A stretch of DNA of 63,143 nt from assembly GCA_049999805.1 (NCBI GenBank), contig JBNGIO010006164.1, positions 151,939-215,081 of the forward strand, read 5' to 3'. The notes beneath the pieces were generated by a model that saw nothing but the letters and a program-made list of their open reading frames with translations, had not been told where the DNA came from and searched no databases. Both the position numbers and the translations under genes were made by a program. Numbering within the stretch: position 1 is the first letter of the stretch; the number at the start of each line of letters is the position of its first letter. Of this stretch, positions 39,298 to 51,789 are shown piece after piece. The DNA comes from Folioceros fuciformis. Lineage: Eukaryota; Anthocerotophyta; Anthocerotopsida; Anthocerotales.

Positions 39298-41776
39298 ATC
39301 ATCGAATGTGGGTTCTACCCATCGCCCCCACACCAGCATCTCTCACGGCACTCTGATACACAAACAAGGCATTACACTTGTGTGTCATACGGATCACCTA
39401 TTGATAGACACAAGCAAACCAGACTCACCTGAGACCTTGGGGAGGGAAACACATTCCAGAAGCGAAGCGTCTCATCTCCCGCACCAGTAACAATGGTCTG
39501 CCAGCCACAAGACACACTTTGGATCAGAAAGCTGTTGTGACAGGTACAGACACAGGTACAGGCCGACCAGAGTATCAAAAGAATACAAGCAAAACCAGGT
39601 GAGAAGGCATTCACCTGTCCGTCTGGAGAGATGGCCAAGTAAAGTACCCTGTAAGTGTGCCCTGTAAGCGTTGCAAGCTGAAACAAGAGAGAACAAGGCA
39701 TGCAATCAGCTAACAGGAAAACTCGTCATGCTTCTTTATGTCCACCCCGTATTCAACAGTGCACTACAGCCTGTTTGAACAGCAGCATCAGCGAAAGTAG
39801 AAAACGAAGTGTTAAGAGGACCAACTTTTGACATGGACGGATATCTCCATACGATTATTTGATTCTGGGAGTAGCCGTGAGTGCTTACAAGTTCATTCAC
39901 GTTCTTGGACCAAACTAGGTTACAAACCTGCCAAGTCAAACATCGTCACAGCCCATCACTCGAACAACACGTTGGCACCAGTTTGACTGTTTCTCAACCA
40001 CCACAGAGGGCAATTCTGACTGCTCAATCAACACACCTGACTGCCAGTATCGACGCACGTGAAGGCACCAGAGTTTGTTGCAGTATTCCAAAATCGGATG
40101 CAGCGATCTGCCGTACCACCACCAGATGCCAAGACTCCATGCTGGTGAGGTGACCAAGCAATTGCTTTCACGGCTGCTGTATGATCACTGAATTTCAATA
40201 CAGGCTGTGTGGATTGCATGTTCCACACATACAACTGATTATCATTGCCACCAGAAGCCAGTTCACGGTCATCATAAGACCATTTCAACCCACAGACCTG
40301 CATAACATCCACTACCAGCTGTGAGGCTAAATGCCACAAGTGCTTCAAAAGTTCCGGCCTACATTCTGGTTCGTTCCTCCCCCCCCTGGTAGATCAGGGT
40401 ATAATACGACTCTTGCGATGCAAAACAAGGACTGTCGGGCAAGAACAGAGGGGGCCCTACCTCGGACTTATGGCCGACCAGTCTACTGACATAGTCTTCT
40501 TGCACTCGCACATCCCTCTGGAAGATACTCCGGTCTCGACTCCCCGAAGACAAGATGTTTGAGCTCCATGCCAACGTCCCAACCCTGGTACGATGCCCAG
40601 CCATAGTCCTCACTTTCCTGCAACGAGTTGCATCCCAAATCTGCAGGTCACACTACGACTTCAGCTAAAATATCTAGCTTGAGAAATCATTCAAAGAGAG
40701 GGAGGGTGACCAGTATGATTTAGCTACACCTACCTGTACTTCCCCGAGTGTGGTGCCAACAGCTAAAAACGTTCCCCTTTGAGTCCAGCCAACCGAGCAG
40801 ACGCCATCGGTTGGCCCCAAATTGCAGAGCTTGGTCACCTGTTTGTTTGTTTGAAGGGATCAGCCCTCAATCAAGTGAACTTGACCCTTTGCAACTGCTG
40901 CAGGGGCTGCAAGAATCACAGCGGAAGACGAACTACCTTACCTGGCTGGTGCAAGCACTCCAAAGGTACACACAAGTCCCCAGGCCCACTGCCAACACGT
41001 TATGCGAAGACCAGTCAACCAGATTGAGATAGAAGTCATCTTGGAGAGCTGGAGCATCGAGAACCTGCTTCAAGAAGGCATCCAGAGCTTGGTACCAGGG
41101 ACAAAGGAGGCAGCAGTGGTGGTGGTGCTGCCTTGCACACGCAAATTCTTGCTAGTAGTCAAGAAGAAGAACTGACCTTGTAGGGAGACCTGGCAATCTT
41201 GCGCGGCGTCTTTCTTGGGCTGGTAATGGATCCAGCAAGCGCCCCATCCAGCCCGACCGGCGAGAGCGAAAAGGGGGACTCGGGCTTGACATGCGTGGTC
41301 CCACCATGCCTGTCGTTTTTGAACCTCAACAGATTGCCTGGACTGAGCGGGCTAGGTCTGGGATCCCGCGGTGTCAGGCTGGTCACCCTCTCAGGAGTGG
41401 TCGGAGACAAAGCGCCCGAATCCATCCCGAAGAGCTCCGTCCTGAGCAGCATGGAGTAGGCGGCAGCCCCATCCTCCCTGCTGTCGTTGATGTGCCCGAA
41501 ATTGGATCCCGAAGACGACTTGTCGATGAGCTCGAAGCCTGTGAGGTTGGAGCCCGACCGGCTCGGGATGAATCGGTCGCTGTAGGAGGTAGCCGAGCTG
41601 CGCGTGGAGACAGAGGAGGATGAGGCGAAGAGCGGGCCGGCTGGGTGGCGCGATATGTGAAGGTTCTCCGTGTCCAGCCGCCGAAGTGACTCTCGGAACA
41701 TCTGCGAGGGCAGGTTCAGTGCCGGAGAGCGAGCTGACCCCGCCCTTCTCTCGTCCGCGGGTGCACTGGGATCCAT
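39298..41776 (-). CDS. FZR: FIZZY-RELATED/CCS52-type APC/C activator
   Basis: Nine exons, all phase 0: 41177-41776, 40942-41064, 40734-40838, 40461-40640, 40037-40297, 39826-39927, 39615-39677, 39429-39497 and 39298-39351, giving 518 residues. Exon 1 is the disordered N-terminus with the C-box ([11 protein letters not shown]) and ends [11 protein letters not shown]. The next exon begins [18 protein letters not shown], the conserved junction of the family. Seven WD40 blades follow ([44 protein letters not shown]). The short last exon ends GRTHIR, keeping the C-terminal Ile-Arg tail that docks on the APC/C. FZR proteins are nuclear and recruit cyclins and other substrates for ubiquitination, promoting exit from mitosis and endoreduplication. 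An unusual point is SIFQRDVR where the family has SILQRDIR. It is divergent from the PPR gene at 42604. Confidence 0.95.
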
Positions 41777-42603
41777 TCCTTTGTCTTTCCAGCAACCATG
41801 TCACTCCTTTCCGCACACTCCATACCGTAGCCGGACTGCCCCGCTCGTCACCATAGCCGTCGCAACAACCCAGAACGACCTGACCTGACTTGACCGGCCT
41901 GCACAAGCTAGGACTTTTGGCTCCTGCTCTTCCCGTTTACATACAGCAGCGCCAACGCCAGAGAATCCGGTCCGCTGATGTTCTCAGCAGCAACGCTATC
42001 GCCCACAATGTCGTGGTCGCCTCGTTAGATGACAATGTCCGGGCTCCAGAGATACACACGTACCAGCCCGAGGATGAAAAGACGCAAACGGGAGAGACAC
42101 TTCCAGATGGAGAGTCAGACAGACATCTAGGTGTGTAGTAGCCCTGCTACTGCATCTTCGGTTGCCCTACCCGCTCTTGTTACCTTCCCTCAACCGCACC
42201 TTGGCAGGCAAGGAAGGCAACGGATTTAAACCTCCTGTCCCATGGCCTGTTTCAACTTCCTTCCAGCTCAAGCCAGCTTGAGCTTTCCACAGGTTACACT
42301 AGCTTAGGTGTGTACGCAGCCTAAATACCCCCCTCGGCTTTCACCTTCCAGTGCAGTGTGCACTGTAGAAGGCAGAAATTTGAACTGAGTGCGGGGAAAC
42401 CGAACAAAGCAAGTAGATTACCCCTCGTTGCTGCTTCTGTGCACACACATCTAGCCACGCTGACATGCAGAAGTGGGCGGCAACCGCGACATGGACTGCA
42501 AGCTGATTGATCGGCTAGCTCTGTCAGGAATGTCCTTTCTCCTGCTGGGCGCCGTTTCAAGTCACGCCATCGTCTTGGGTGTTCCTGGGCTGGCGGCAGC
42601 TGG
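41777..42603. other. divergent intergenic between FZR and an E+ PPR gene
   Basis: About 830 bases containing the upstream regions of both genes. No further gene is seen. Open frames at 41890-42138 and 42321-42680 show no recognisable family. Confidence 0.45.
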
Positions 42604-45342
42604 TTGGAAGTACGTTGCCCGCCTGCGCCCACAAATTCTTGCCAAATCTTCTGGTTGAGGCTGGGTGAGATTTCACGCAAAGCGCCGGTTCAGATAGATT
42701 TCTTTGGCGGGTGGGTTTCGGGGAGGATTGTTGTCTCTGTCATGCATCGCAATCGCAGTGTTCAGTTCGGAGAGTCTCGTCTCCAGCAAGGTAGATGTGA
42801 CGGTGGATGCTTGCTTAAGAAAAAGGCCGCGGGTGGAATCCTGCGCTTTCGGGCAGTGGGTTGCAGCAGCCCTCCATGCCTGAACAAGAGGAGCAACGGA
42901 GAAGGCGAGCGAGTTAGAAACACGTCCCAGTTTCCACAAACAGCCGTTGTGAAGAGGCTTTTCAGGTGCGAAACCGTACAAGAAGCATTGCAGGTGTTTT
43001 ACGGTTTACCCAAACGGACTGTTCTCTCGTGGACAGCGATCATCGCAAGGTATGCCAGGAGTGGGAAGTACAATGAGGCGCTTGGGATGTATCGCCGAAT
43101 GCGGCAGGCAGGTGTGAAGCCCAACAAGTTCACTCTTGTCACCGTCCTGAAAGCTTGTAGCAAATTGGCGAACTTGAAAGAAGGCAAGCGTCTACATTTC
43201 CACCTCCTCAATCTCAACCGCCAGCTAGACCTGGTGGTGGGCAACACTCTGATTAGTATGTATGCTAAGTGTGGTAGCCTCTCGGATGCACGTGGGGTTT
43301 TTGACACTTTGTGCCAACGTGATGTTGTGTCATGGAATGTGATGCTTGCCGGATATGCTCAGCAACAGCGAAGTGAGGATGCTCTCAGACTGTACAGCCT
43401 AATGCAAGAGGAAGGTATTGTGCCAGATGATCGAACGTTTGTTAGTGTACTCAAAGCCTGTGGGAGTCTAGCAGCAGAGGAGGAGGACACGCTAGTAGAG
43501 GGGCTAGCGGTGAAACTAGAGTCCCTATGGAAGGGCAAGGTTGTGCATGCTCAGGTGGTGAACATGGGATACCAGGTGGACTCGTTTGTCAGCAGCACGG
43601 TCATTCACATGTATACAAGCTGTGGATGCCTTGTCGATGCAGAGCAGGTTTTTGATTCATTGCCTTGTCGAAACACAGTGTCCTGGAATACAATGATTGC
43701 AGGGTACACACAGCATGAACAAGCGGAGAAGGCTTTGCATCTGTACAATCAAATGGAGGATGAAGGTGTGAGACCAGATAATCGTACCTTTGTTAGTGTT
43801 GTCAAAGCCTGTGGCATCCTTGCAGCTTCTGACGAAGTTTTGTGTGTGGATGGCCAGTTGGTGAAGTTGAATGCACTCCGCAAGGGCAAGCAGACACATG
43901 CTGAAGCTCTTAGCGAGGGATATGAGTCGGACATTTTTGTGTGCAACACGCTGGTTGACATGTACTCCAAGTGTGGTAGCATTTTGGATGCCAGGATTGT
44001 GTTTGACACTTCGCCTGACCGCGATGTTGTGACATGGAATGCAATGATTGCAGGGTGCACCTTGCAGGAACAGGGTGATACAGCTCTCCAATTGTATGGC
44101 CGGATGGAGGGGAGTGGCGTGAAACCAGATGATCGCACATTTGTGAATGTGCTCAAAGCCTGTGGTAGCCTTGCAGTTGTTGAGAAGGAGACTGTCATTG
44201 ATAGAGTATCGGTGAGAGTGAACACCCTACACAAGGTTAAGGAAGTACACCATGACGTTGCCGGACGTGGATATGGGTCAGACATTTTTGTTGGCAGCAC
44301 TCTGCTACACACGTATGCCAACTGTGGGAGCATTGCCGATGCGCAGCGTGTTTTTGAAGTTTTGAAATGTCACCATCATGTGGTGGTATGGAATGCTATG
44401 CTCGCAGGATACAACCTTCAGGAACAGGGGGCGAAAGTATTGGAACTTTATGGCCGAATGCGAGAGTGCGGTGTGACACCAGATGAGACCACTTTCCTTT
44501 GCATTCTCAAAGCCTGCAGCAATATGGGGGCTTTGAATATGACTGCACAAATCCACCGTGATGTTTTGGAGTGTGGCTTGGGGTGGAGCCTGTCGGTGAG
44601 AAACACACTCATCCATGCGTATGGCAATTGTGGGAGCATGAAAGATGCTCAGAAGGTGTTCGTGTCGTTGTTGCACAAGCGAGATACTGTGTCCTGGAAT
44701 GCCTTGATTGCAGGATACGCTAGACAAGGTGATTGTGAAGGGAGTTTGAACTGTTTTGATGGAATGCGACAGATGCAGATGAGACCGGACGGAGTCACTT
44801 TTGTTTCTCTCCTGTCTGCATACAGTCACAGCGGTGTGGTTGAGACCGGCCTGGAATGCTTTTTGACCATGACTAGGGAGCATGCCATAACTGCGGCAAC
44901 TGAACATTATGTCAGTCTGATTGACCTTCTCGGCCGCGCAGGTCTCTTCAGCCAAGCTGAACACTTGATGTCCACAATGCCGACTGTTCCTCACTTAAGT
45001 GTGTGGTTGTCACTGCTTAGTGCCTGTCGTAAACATCACAATGTAGAGCTTGGGAGGAGAGCTTTTGAGCACGTAGTTTGCTTGGATCCGAAAAGAGGTG
45101 GCGCATACATGATGATGTTCAACATCTACACCCAAGCTTATATGTGGGATGCTGCTAAAGAGATTGAGGAGCTGCGAGTGCAGGCGGGTGCACCTAAAAA
45201 ACTAGGTCAGAGCTGGATCGAGTGCAATGAAGAGGTAGTGATGTTTGCTGCAGGTGACAGAAGCCATCACCAAACTCCTCAGGTGTACGCAAGGTTGGAA
45301 GAACTGAGTGTTGAAATGAAGGAAAGGGGAATCGACCTGTGA
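42604..45342 (+). CDS. E+-type PLS PPR protein with lengthened L motifs
   Basis: Frame of 912 residues. The ATG at 42742 (MHRNRS) is a plausible alternative start, leaving a basic, serine-containing leader. PPR motifs start at about residue 120 (QVFYGLPKRTVLSWTAII). It belongs to a different lineage from the other PPR genes here: cores are MYAKCGSLSDARGVF and VVSWNVMLAGY. Three consecutive L motifs carry a 16-residue, acidic-to-valine-rich insert after the ACGSLAA-type helix (first insert EEEDTLVEGLAVKLES), before the KGK-xH continuation. P2, L2, S2 (SLIDLLGRAGLFSQAEH), E1/E2 and the PG-like box LGQSWIECNEEV follow. It stops at MKERGIDL, after the E+ extension and before any DYW domain. Likely an organelle editing-site recognition factor that borrows a deaminase. 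Convergent with ferrochelatase, 280 bases apart. Confidence 0.85.
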   Translation: MEVRCPPAPTNSCQIFWLRLGEISRKAPVQIDFFGGWVSGRIVVSVMHRNRSVQFGESRLQQGRCDGGCLLKKKAAGGILRFRAVGCSSPPCLNKRSNGEGERVRNTSQFPQTAVVKRLFRCETVQEALQVFYGLPKRTVLSWTAIIARYARSGKYNEALGMYRRMRQAGVKPNKFTLVTVLKACSKLANLKEGKRLHFHLLNLNRQLDLVVGNTLISMYAKCGSLSDARGVFDTLCQRDVVSWNVMLAGYAQQQRSEDALRLYSLMQEEGIVPDDRTFVSVLKACGSLAAEEEDTLVEGLAVKLESLWKGKVVHAQVVNMGYQVDSFVSSTVIHMYTSCGCLVDAEQVFDSLPCRNTVSWNTMIAGYTQHEQAEKALHLYNQMEDEGVRPDNRTFVSVVKACGILAASDEVLCVDGQLVKLNALRKGKQTHAEALSEGYESDIFVCNTLVDMYSKCGSILDARIVFDTSPDRDVVTWNAMIAGCTLQEQGDTALQLYGRMEGSGVKPDDRTFVNVLKACGSLAVVEKETVIDRVSVRVNTLHKVKEVHHDVAGRGYGSDIFVGSTLLHTYANCGSIADAQRVFEVLKCHHHVVVWNAMLAGYNLQEQGAKVLELYGRMRECGVTPDETTFLCILKACSNMGALNMTAQIHRDVLECGLGWSLSVRNTLIHAYGNCGSMKDAQKVFVSLLHKRDTVSWNALIAGYARQGDCEGSLNCFDGMRQMQMRPDGVTFVSLLSAYSHSGVVETGLECFLTMTREHAITAATEHYVSLIDLLGRAGLFSQAEHLMSTMPTVPHLSVWLSLLSACRKHHNVELGRRAFEHVVCLDPKRGGAYMMMFNIYTQAYMWDAAKEIEELRVQAGAPKKLGQSWIECNEEVVMFAAGDRSHHQTPQVYARLEELSVEMKERGIDL

Positions 45343-45623
45343 TGTACCATCCCTCACCACAGTTTCAAGAATTGTAGCATTTGCAGGTCCTCGGTACAGT
45401 GTAATGAGACGAGAGGTGCTTCCCCCAGTTGACATCGCACCATTAAAAGCAAACGTCAAATCCAAGCCATGCCAGGGAGACGTGGTGATGTTTCCGAGTA
45501 TGTATGTAGGTGTGTGTGACTTCAGCAAAATTATGCCAGCACCATCAAAGTTTCATCATCGCTTTGTCAGGTGTACGCCTATATACATTACAATGTCAGT
45601 CAGAACTCCTGCCTTGAGCTGGC

Positions 45624-48132
45624 TCAATGAACCAGAGGGAGTAGACCCCATTGGTGCAGTAGACCTTGCCCTGTAGTCACCTCCAACACCAGCAGGCCCA
45701 ACACAGCCAGCATTGCCACTCGACCATTCCATGTCTCTGCACTTTTGGTCCAGCCCCATTCCCACACAGCCACAGGCGCTGGTAACTCCCTCCGCAGCGC
45801 ATCATACGTAGCGAGCAACTGCTCCACACTAGCCAGAGGCACCAGCGACTGCACGTATCACACTCACCACATCATTCATTTGAAATTCTTTCCTGGACAC
45901 AAATCTTAGAAATCAATGACAACATCCACAAAAGAAATAAAAACGTGCAAAGCACGGCAACATAGCAAAGGCACCTGACGCGCTTCAAGATTGGATACGG
46001 CCATGGCTCCAACGTAAGGGAGAGCCTCTATGACTGCATCTGCAAGGTCGTCGATGAAAGTAGGGTCACAACCTAGGGCTGGAACTCTGCCCCAGTTCAC
46101 GATTCCCGATTCAATTGCGAGCTCCCTGTACTCCATGTCGATCTCCTCCAGAGTTTCAATATGCTCACTCACGAAGCTGGTTGGCAGGCGGGGAAGGAAA
46201 CTCTTGAGTCCACGTAATACATCATAGCTAAAGTCATGGACGAGAAGCAAGGTTATTGAAAACGCTTTGCTGTTACACAGCACATCCACCAACCTTATGG
46301 GTACTGCCAGTAAACTCTTGGCTCCTCTCTTGCCCAGCATCCTAATGGTCTCATCCGTATAGGGCTTCAACCACTCAACAGGCCCCACCCTACTCTGCAT
46401 CACAAAGACACTATTGTCCTTGAGTTCCCAGCCATCACCTACTGAACATAGCCTGCAGCAGCAAATAACAATGCTCGAGGCTCTCGTGCGGGTCATACCT
46501 GATAAGCTAAAGTGTGCTCACAGGTTACTCCTCGCGTTTGCAATTCTGTCATGATAAGATCCACGCATTCCTCCATCTCCGCTTTGTAAGGATCGCCAGC
46601 TTCTTCAACATAGGAGACTGGCACGCCATGAGCGCTGAAAAATATGTTCACCTGCCATCATCTCCCCGTCAATGGAGCTTGCAACACTAAGCTTCTTCGG
46701 CCAAGACACAACACTCTTCTCGGTCGAGTTGCTCTGACCATCCTGCATGTGCGTAGCGACAACATTTAACTTCCAAGAGACAATGCGAACCTCATCAGGT
46801 CTTTCAAACTTCCTCAACTCCTGTTGTATTAAAGTTGCCATGGACTGCACATATCCTTCTCGCTGAAACCACGATGGGATAACCGTATGCTGCATGTTGA
46901 CAAGGTACTCGTCCTCCCTGAGAGGAAGTGTACAGGAACGAGGTTAACTAACAGCAATCTCCCTGCAGCTGTCACTACACTTATTACATGCAAGAATGCT
47001 GGCACCCTCATCATCCTCTGACCTGAAGATACTTTCCAGCAACCGGAGACTGGAGCCACTAGTAGATATGGAGAATTGGGGGTACAGAGGCAAGACCACC
47101 AGCCGAGTGATCCCATCCCTCTTAATCTGCAAAAGTCACACGCAAGTCTTCAAAATTTGGGATAAGATGCGTCCCGGGCTTCATAGCAGGCACTGGAATT
47201 GCAGCAAACCCACCACAAATGAGTTGCTCGACGCAAACTAGCCTACTGCCAAACCTGCTCAATCGCCTCTTCAGTGAATGGATGCCAATAGCGCATTCCC
47301 ACATAGACGTGGGCCTTCACATCCTTCCTGGCTAACGCTTCTCTGAGAGCTTCAGCCTGCAGAGGAGGCGAAACAAGAAAGGTTGGATCCTGAATGCGCA
47401 GCAGGCTACGCATTTCAGGTTGGATTCACATGATGCAGGAAAAGACAAGCGACCTGCTCGTTTGTTATCTTCCGCAGAGGCGAGCCTCCACCGATGGCAG
47501 CGTAGCCCTCAGCGCTTTTGGGAGCTCTCAGAGTGGAGATGAAGGACGCAAGTGGGCGCTGCATGAAGTTGAATAATCTTGGCAACCGAATGATATCCTG
47601 CATACCACAAAAGCTGTTGCACACGTCAATTATACACACCAGCTTCTGGAACAAAGAACACGGTGAGCGGGGAACAAGTGTTCAAGCTCACCGGATCCGC
47701 AAACAAGTTGTACAAGAAGGGCTGCACATCCTCCAGCGATTCAGGCCCGCCCAGATTCAGCAACAACACTCCCACCCGCTCAGCCTTGTCCTCCTCAATC
47801 TGGGCACCACCCACGGCCTCCAGCACAGAGTCCATGGACGACGCCGCTGCTGGTAGTTGAGGCCTCCTGCTCTCCTTCCAGTGTAGTCGAGCGAAGGAGG
47901 AGGCAGTGTGGGGTATGCACCCCACTCTGGCGTGGCTCCTGCCGCCGTGACCCACAACGCCATCGCCTGATGCTGCCTGCTGCACCGCGCTCGTGGTGGT
48001 GCGAGAAGGTAGCCGGGCCAGGCCTAGGCCCAGTGGTGGGTGGTGCTTGATATTGCTCCCCGGACAAATGCGTGCCATCGCTGTGGCAGGCAGGGCGAAG
48101 ACCAAGGCACGCACGGTGAAGGCAGCGACCAA
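45624..48132 (-). CDS. FC: plastid ferrochelatase with C-terminal LHC-like segment
   Basis: Nine exons: 47692-48132, 47454-47597, 47255-47356, 47023-47126, 46791-46917, 46499-46651, 46294-46394, 45975-46176 and 45624-45848, giving about 532 residues. Exon 1 encodes a ~110-residue transit peptide rich in A, R and S, then [16 protein letters not shown]. Further family blocks are [27 protein letters not shown], the catalytic-histidine loop [19 protein letters not shown] and [18 protein letters not shown] with the proton-accepting glutamate. The last exon holds [19 protein letters not shown], the chlorophyll-binding-like LHC motif of cyanobacterial and type II plastid ferrochelatases. It inserts iron into protoporphyrin IX, the last step of heme synthesis, in the thylakoid membrane. 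A downstream ATG at 48078 could also serve as start. One donor (GAG|gttcgc) is non-consensus but keeps the frame. Confidence 0.95.
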
Positions 48133-48401
48133 TCCCCACTAGGGTTGAGCCACACAATCCTTAGGTAGTGACAGCAGCAGCAGCATCTGCGTCTCCATGC
48201 CTGCCTTTGCTCTCTCGCAGGCGGCGGTTGCACAAGCGTTTACGATACACTACTGCCTGCTGCATACGAGACTGGGCTAGTACGTAATAGCTAGTGGTGA
48301 ACCCAAGGAGGCACACGACACTGCCTGCTGCTGTTGCTGGTCAGCAGAAGCACTGTGCCTCTTGGGCTGCCTGTCCTCCGACTGCTGGCAGTCGTCCGCT
48401 C

Positions 48402-48486
48402 TGCTTTCTTCCTTCCTTCTTTCCTGCCTTCCTTCCTCCGTGCCCTCCTTCCTTCCGTCCGCTCTCGGTGTCCCTCTTTCCTTTCC
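48402..48486. repeat. pyrimidine-rich simple repeat
   Basis: Runs of cttcc/ttcct on the plus strand over about 85 bases, upstream of ferrochelatase by about 270 bases. Simple-sequence expansion; no further function evident. Confidence 0.8.
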
Positions 48487-51121
48487 GTTGATCCCCGCCA
48501 CAGACTTGGGACCGCCACATACGCCGTTTAATAGGATGAAAAGTTGGATAAATCTGCCAACAATCCCAAAAGAGACCCAAATACATGCATGGTTACCAAA
48601 CAGATCACGATCCATGCGGTTTCCACAGGAAGGAGCAGTCAAGCCTCGGCATGCCGCAGGATGGGCGAACCTGCGACGCAAGACGGCGGATTGTTCACCC
48701 TACTTGTTATGCTTTGCTACAGGTGTGACACTGTGTGCCAGTATGGCCAAGTACGAGGGCAAATTGGAGACGAAGGGAGCAGCCTGGGCTAAGCAGAGCA
48801 GAGCCGATGTGGGTGTAGAATGCGACAGTCGGTCGGCCCGGGGGATCCTTCTAGGGTGCTGCTGCGCTTCTGTTTCGTTTACCATTGTTCAACAAACAAC
48901 AATACAGTGTCGTGCCGACGTTGACCCAACAGCTTTGTAGACCCAAGTGCCAACTGCAGGCGCAGGCGGCACAACGCGCGTGAGTACTCAGCATGTTGCC
49001 AGCGCGTCCTCCAGGAAATGGGGCAGTTGGTGTGCGTTCCCCCACCTCATGATCCATTCTCCTCTCCCGACACACCTTACTCCTCCACTTCACGCACTTA
49101 AGCAGCAGCAGCCTTGTTTCTACACTGCCTAGTAGACTTGCATGAGGCCAGCCTGACCTCCATCCTCTCGCCTGCTCATTCTCGAAGTTGAAGGTGCAAG
49201 CTTCACATTTTTTAACGGAGTCATGTCATGCACCTCTTGAAAAATGGGTTATCCATAGCAAATTGACGCACAATCAGAGCAACACCGTAGTTAAACATCC
49301 CCAGTCTAGATGAGGTGCCCAGAGGGAGTGGATGCCCATGGCCTTTGGTGCAAGTAGCTTAACCAGTGGCGCACGCCCACCACGGTGTAAAAACCAAACA
49401 AAGGGGTGTACATGGGGTGCTTACGAGATCTGGGTGCCTAGAGTGAGTGAACGGCCTTGCATCGGTGCAACTGGGTCAGGCGGACATGCCTTGTTGGATG
49501 GAGGGCACTTTGATAGGGAATTGTGCATGGAAAACTCCACGACTCCTCACACTTGTTTGTTGATAAATTGTAGACCCCCAATTGCAAGCCTGAACTGTAC
49601 CTTTGACAGTTGTGTAACTGTTTCATTGCTGTTGGTTTATGGCCAACGTAACGAGCTCAGGCAGGAGAAAGGTTAAGGAAGCTTGATGAGCTTGGCAGAC
49701 GCGACAGGATATCGCAGATTCTCAACCTGTGGGACGGACTCAGTTATTTCACAGCAAGCTCCAGCAGTTGTCAGGTACTGAGGAAGCTCCTACAGCCCAC
49801 AACACAACACAAACTGGTGGACAGCTTGCACACTTCACGTATCTACACAGCGAAAAACCCTCGTCATGTGGGACGCTACCAATTGCGAAGAGCAATGCCC
49901 AGGCCCCCATTGCCAGTGTGCTCTATTCCAATGTATTCACATGAGAGCATCGGCCATGCTTTGTGATCCTGGGCTCGTTACCTCATCTCACCCTGGAGAC
50001 ACGTCATGTGTCATTGAATCGTACCTTACCGAGGTCAATTGATGTATTCACTCTAACCCTAACCCTACTTCAGAGAACTTAAGAGCAGACGAGCGTTTCG
50101 TCAAACACGGTTGCTGCCCGCCCTCACAACATACGAAGTACATATGTACTTGGCACAGGATATTCCACACCAATAGGACAAGCCTAGGCCCAGCCAGGGT
50201 TTAGGGCATGGGCATTTGCGGCAAGCCACAGTACTGTACTGTGGTATGGATTCGTCGCCTGCACCAATCCATTCGATCAGTCTACAGTGTCTACAGAGGC
50301 ATCCGGATACCTAGTGAAGAGTCTACTGATTAAGGAGGACGAGGGTTCCGCACTCTTAGACTTTTATTTTCATCACTAACAGGTACCCTAAATCCATATT
50401 CAATATCACAGTTATTGCTCTTTGAAAAGCCATAAAGTTACAAAGCCAACAGTGTTGAACAACACTCCACACATTTAGTCTTGTTCCTTTCTTTCTAAGG
50501 AGTCCACACTTCTCCTAAATTTCTCCTATAATTTATGAGCATATAACCTTGTGTTACTTAATCAGATCATCATTATATAAAGTGATTTAGATGGTACCAC
50601 AAGACAACCAGCCAGCCTACCCTATTGGAACTCAGCCCTCAACCTTGGCCATGAAAACATACAAAAATGTACCTCTTAGTACCAAGGAGCTTTAAGACAA
50701 ATCACGAGGATGATAGCAACTTTGAAACCGATTATATTCTGGGCATCAATCATCACAAAGTCTTGGAGGACATGCCATTGGACTTCCTTTCCTCCCCAAA
50801 GTGTACTCAATAGCCTTTGCCTACACCTAGCCCATTGTGCAAGATGTGTGCATAAACATGATGTTCCCACTCCCACTCTGACTCCCATTGTTGGTTTATC
50901 TCGACCATGGACAAAAAATGAATGAGGTCACACCTTGATTGTCAGTCAATTAGTCAATTACTATCTGTCTTCTCTGTAATGTGATAAAGTTTAGAGTTTG
51001 TTTCTCATACTCAACATGGAACTTGTTGTTCTTTTGTGAACTTTATATGGTAGAAAAAACCATTGTTCACTTTTACGGCAATGCATGCAGTGCAAAGAAA
51101 AGTCCCTCCCCATACGGTTAA

Positions 51122-51311
51122 GAAGACAAGTCTCTAGGGAAGATGTCTGAAATATCAAGGAAGACAATTATGCAGTGGAGATGACTGCAATGCCAAAAAG
51201 ATAAGTCTCTATTGAAGATGTTTGAAATGATAAAGAAGACAAGTCTCTAGTGCAAATGTCTAAAATCACAAGGAAGACAAGTCTCTACTGGAGATGTATG
51301 AAATGACATAG
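51122..51311. repeat. 38-bp tandem repeat, 5 imperfect copies
   Basis: Five consecutive units of 37-38 bases with the pattern aagacaagtctct...gaagatgt.tgaaat...aagg. Copies 2 and 3 are the most diverged. Located about 480 bases upstream of NSE1. Confidence 0.85.
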
Positions 51312-51789
51312 AAGCCACTCCCCCTTTTGCTCTCTTCCCCTCCTTTGGACACCATGAAACTATGTGATTGTCGCCATCCCCTACACCAAGGGATTGAGGA
51401 GATGCTCGGAAGGAGAAAAAGACTTGCATTACAAGGCTACAAGGCTAGGTACCCGTACTGCACATTTTATGATAGTGGAGTTTTATCATTTTATGATATT
51501 TGTCAATCTGTGCATCACATATTTGTATGTTGTCACAGCATACCAGTATCAGGGTTTAGGGTTCTAAAGACGTTCCGTTCCGTCCCACTGTCGAGAATAA
51601 TGTTGGAGATCCCTGAAGCAAACAAACCCGAGCTGGACACGACACACGACCTTGAAGGCTCGCTGGGATAGAAATAAAAGCGCGGTGAAAAGGTGGATGC
51701 AACGCAAAATAAAACACCGATCAGTGAGCGCGCCAAGAGCGGCTTCCTGGGTGCCGTGGAGCAAGCAAAGGTGGCACGGATTGACAGCC

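Larger units (their letters stand above)
48133..51789. other. long intergenic with CT-rich tract and 38-bp minisatellite
   Basis: About 3.7 kb with no recognised gene. It contains a pyrimidine-rich tract (48402-48486), a two-unit ctaaccctaaccct string near 50053-50068 and the 38-base repeat at 51122-51311. The 48244-48940 frames are low-complexity artefacts of the CT tract. Confidence 0.5.

Noticed and set aside
48244-48940. Open frames across the pyrimidine tract
   Set aside because: Composition is biased by the cttcc repeat, and all phases remain open for that reason.
50053-50068. Telomere-like ctaaccctaaccct
   Set aside because: Only two units and not the usual plant heptamer; probably chance or a promoter-type telo-box.
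51122-51311. CRISPR-like look of the 38-bp repeats
   Set aside because: Copies are contiguous, diverged and without unique spacers, and the genome is eukaryotic. It is a minisatellite.
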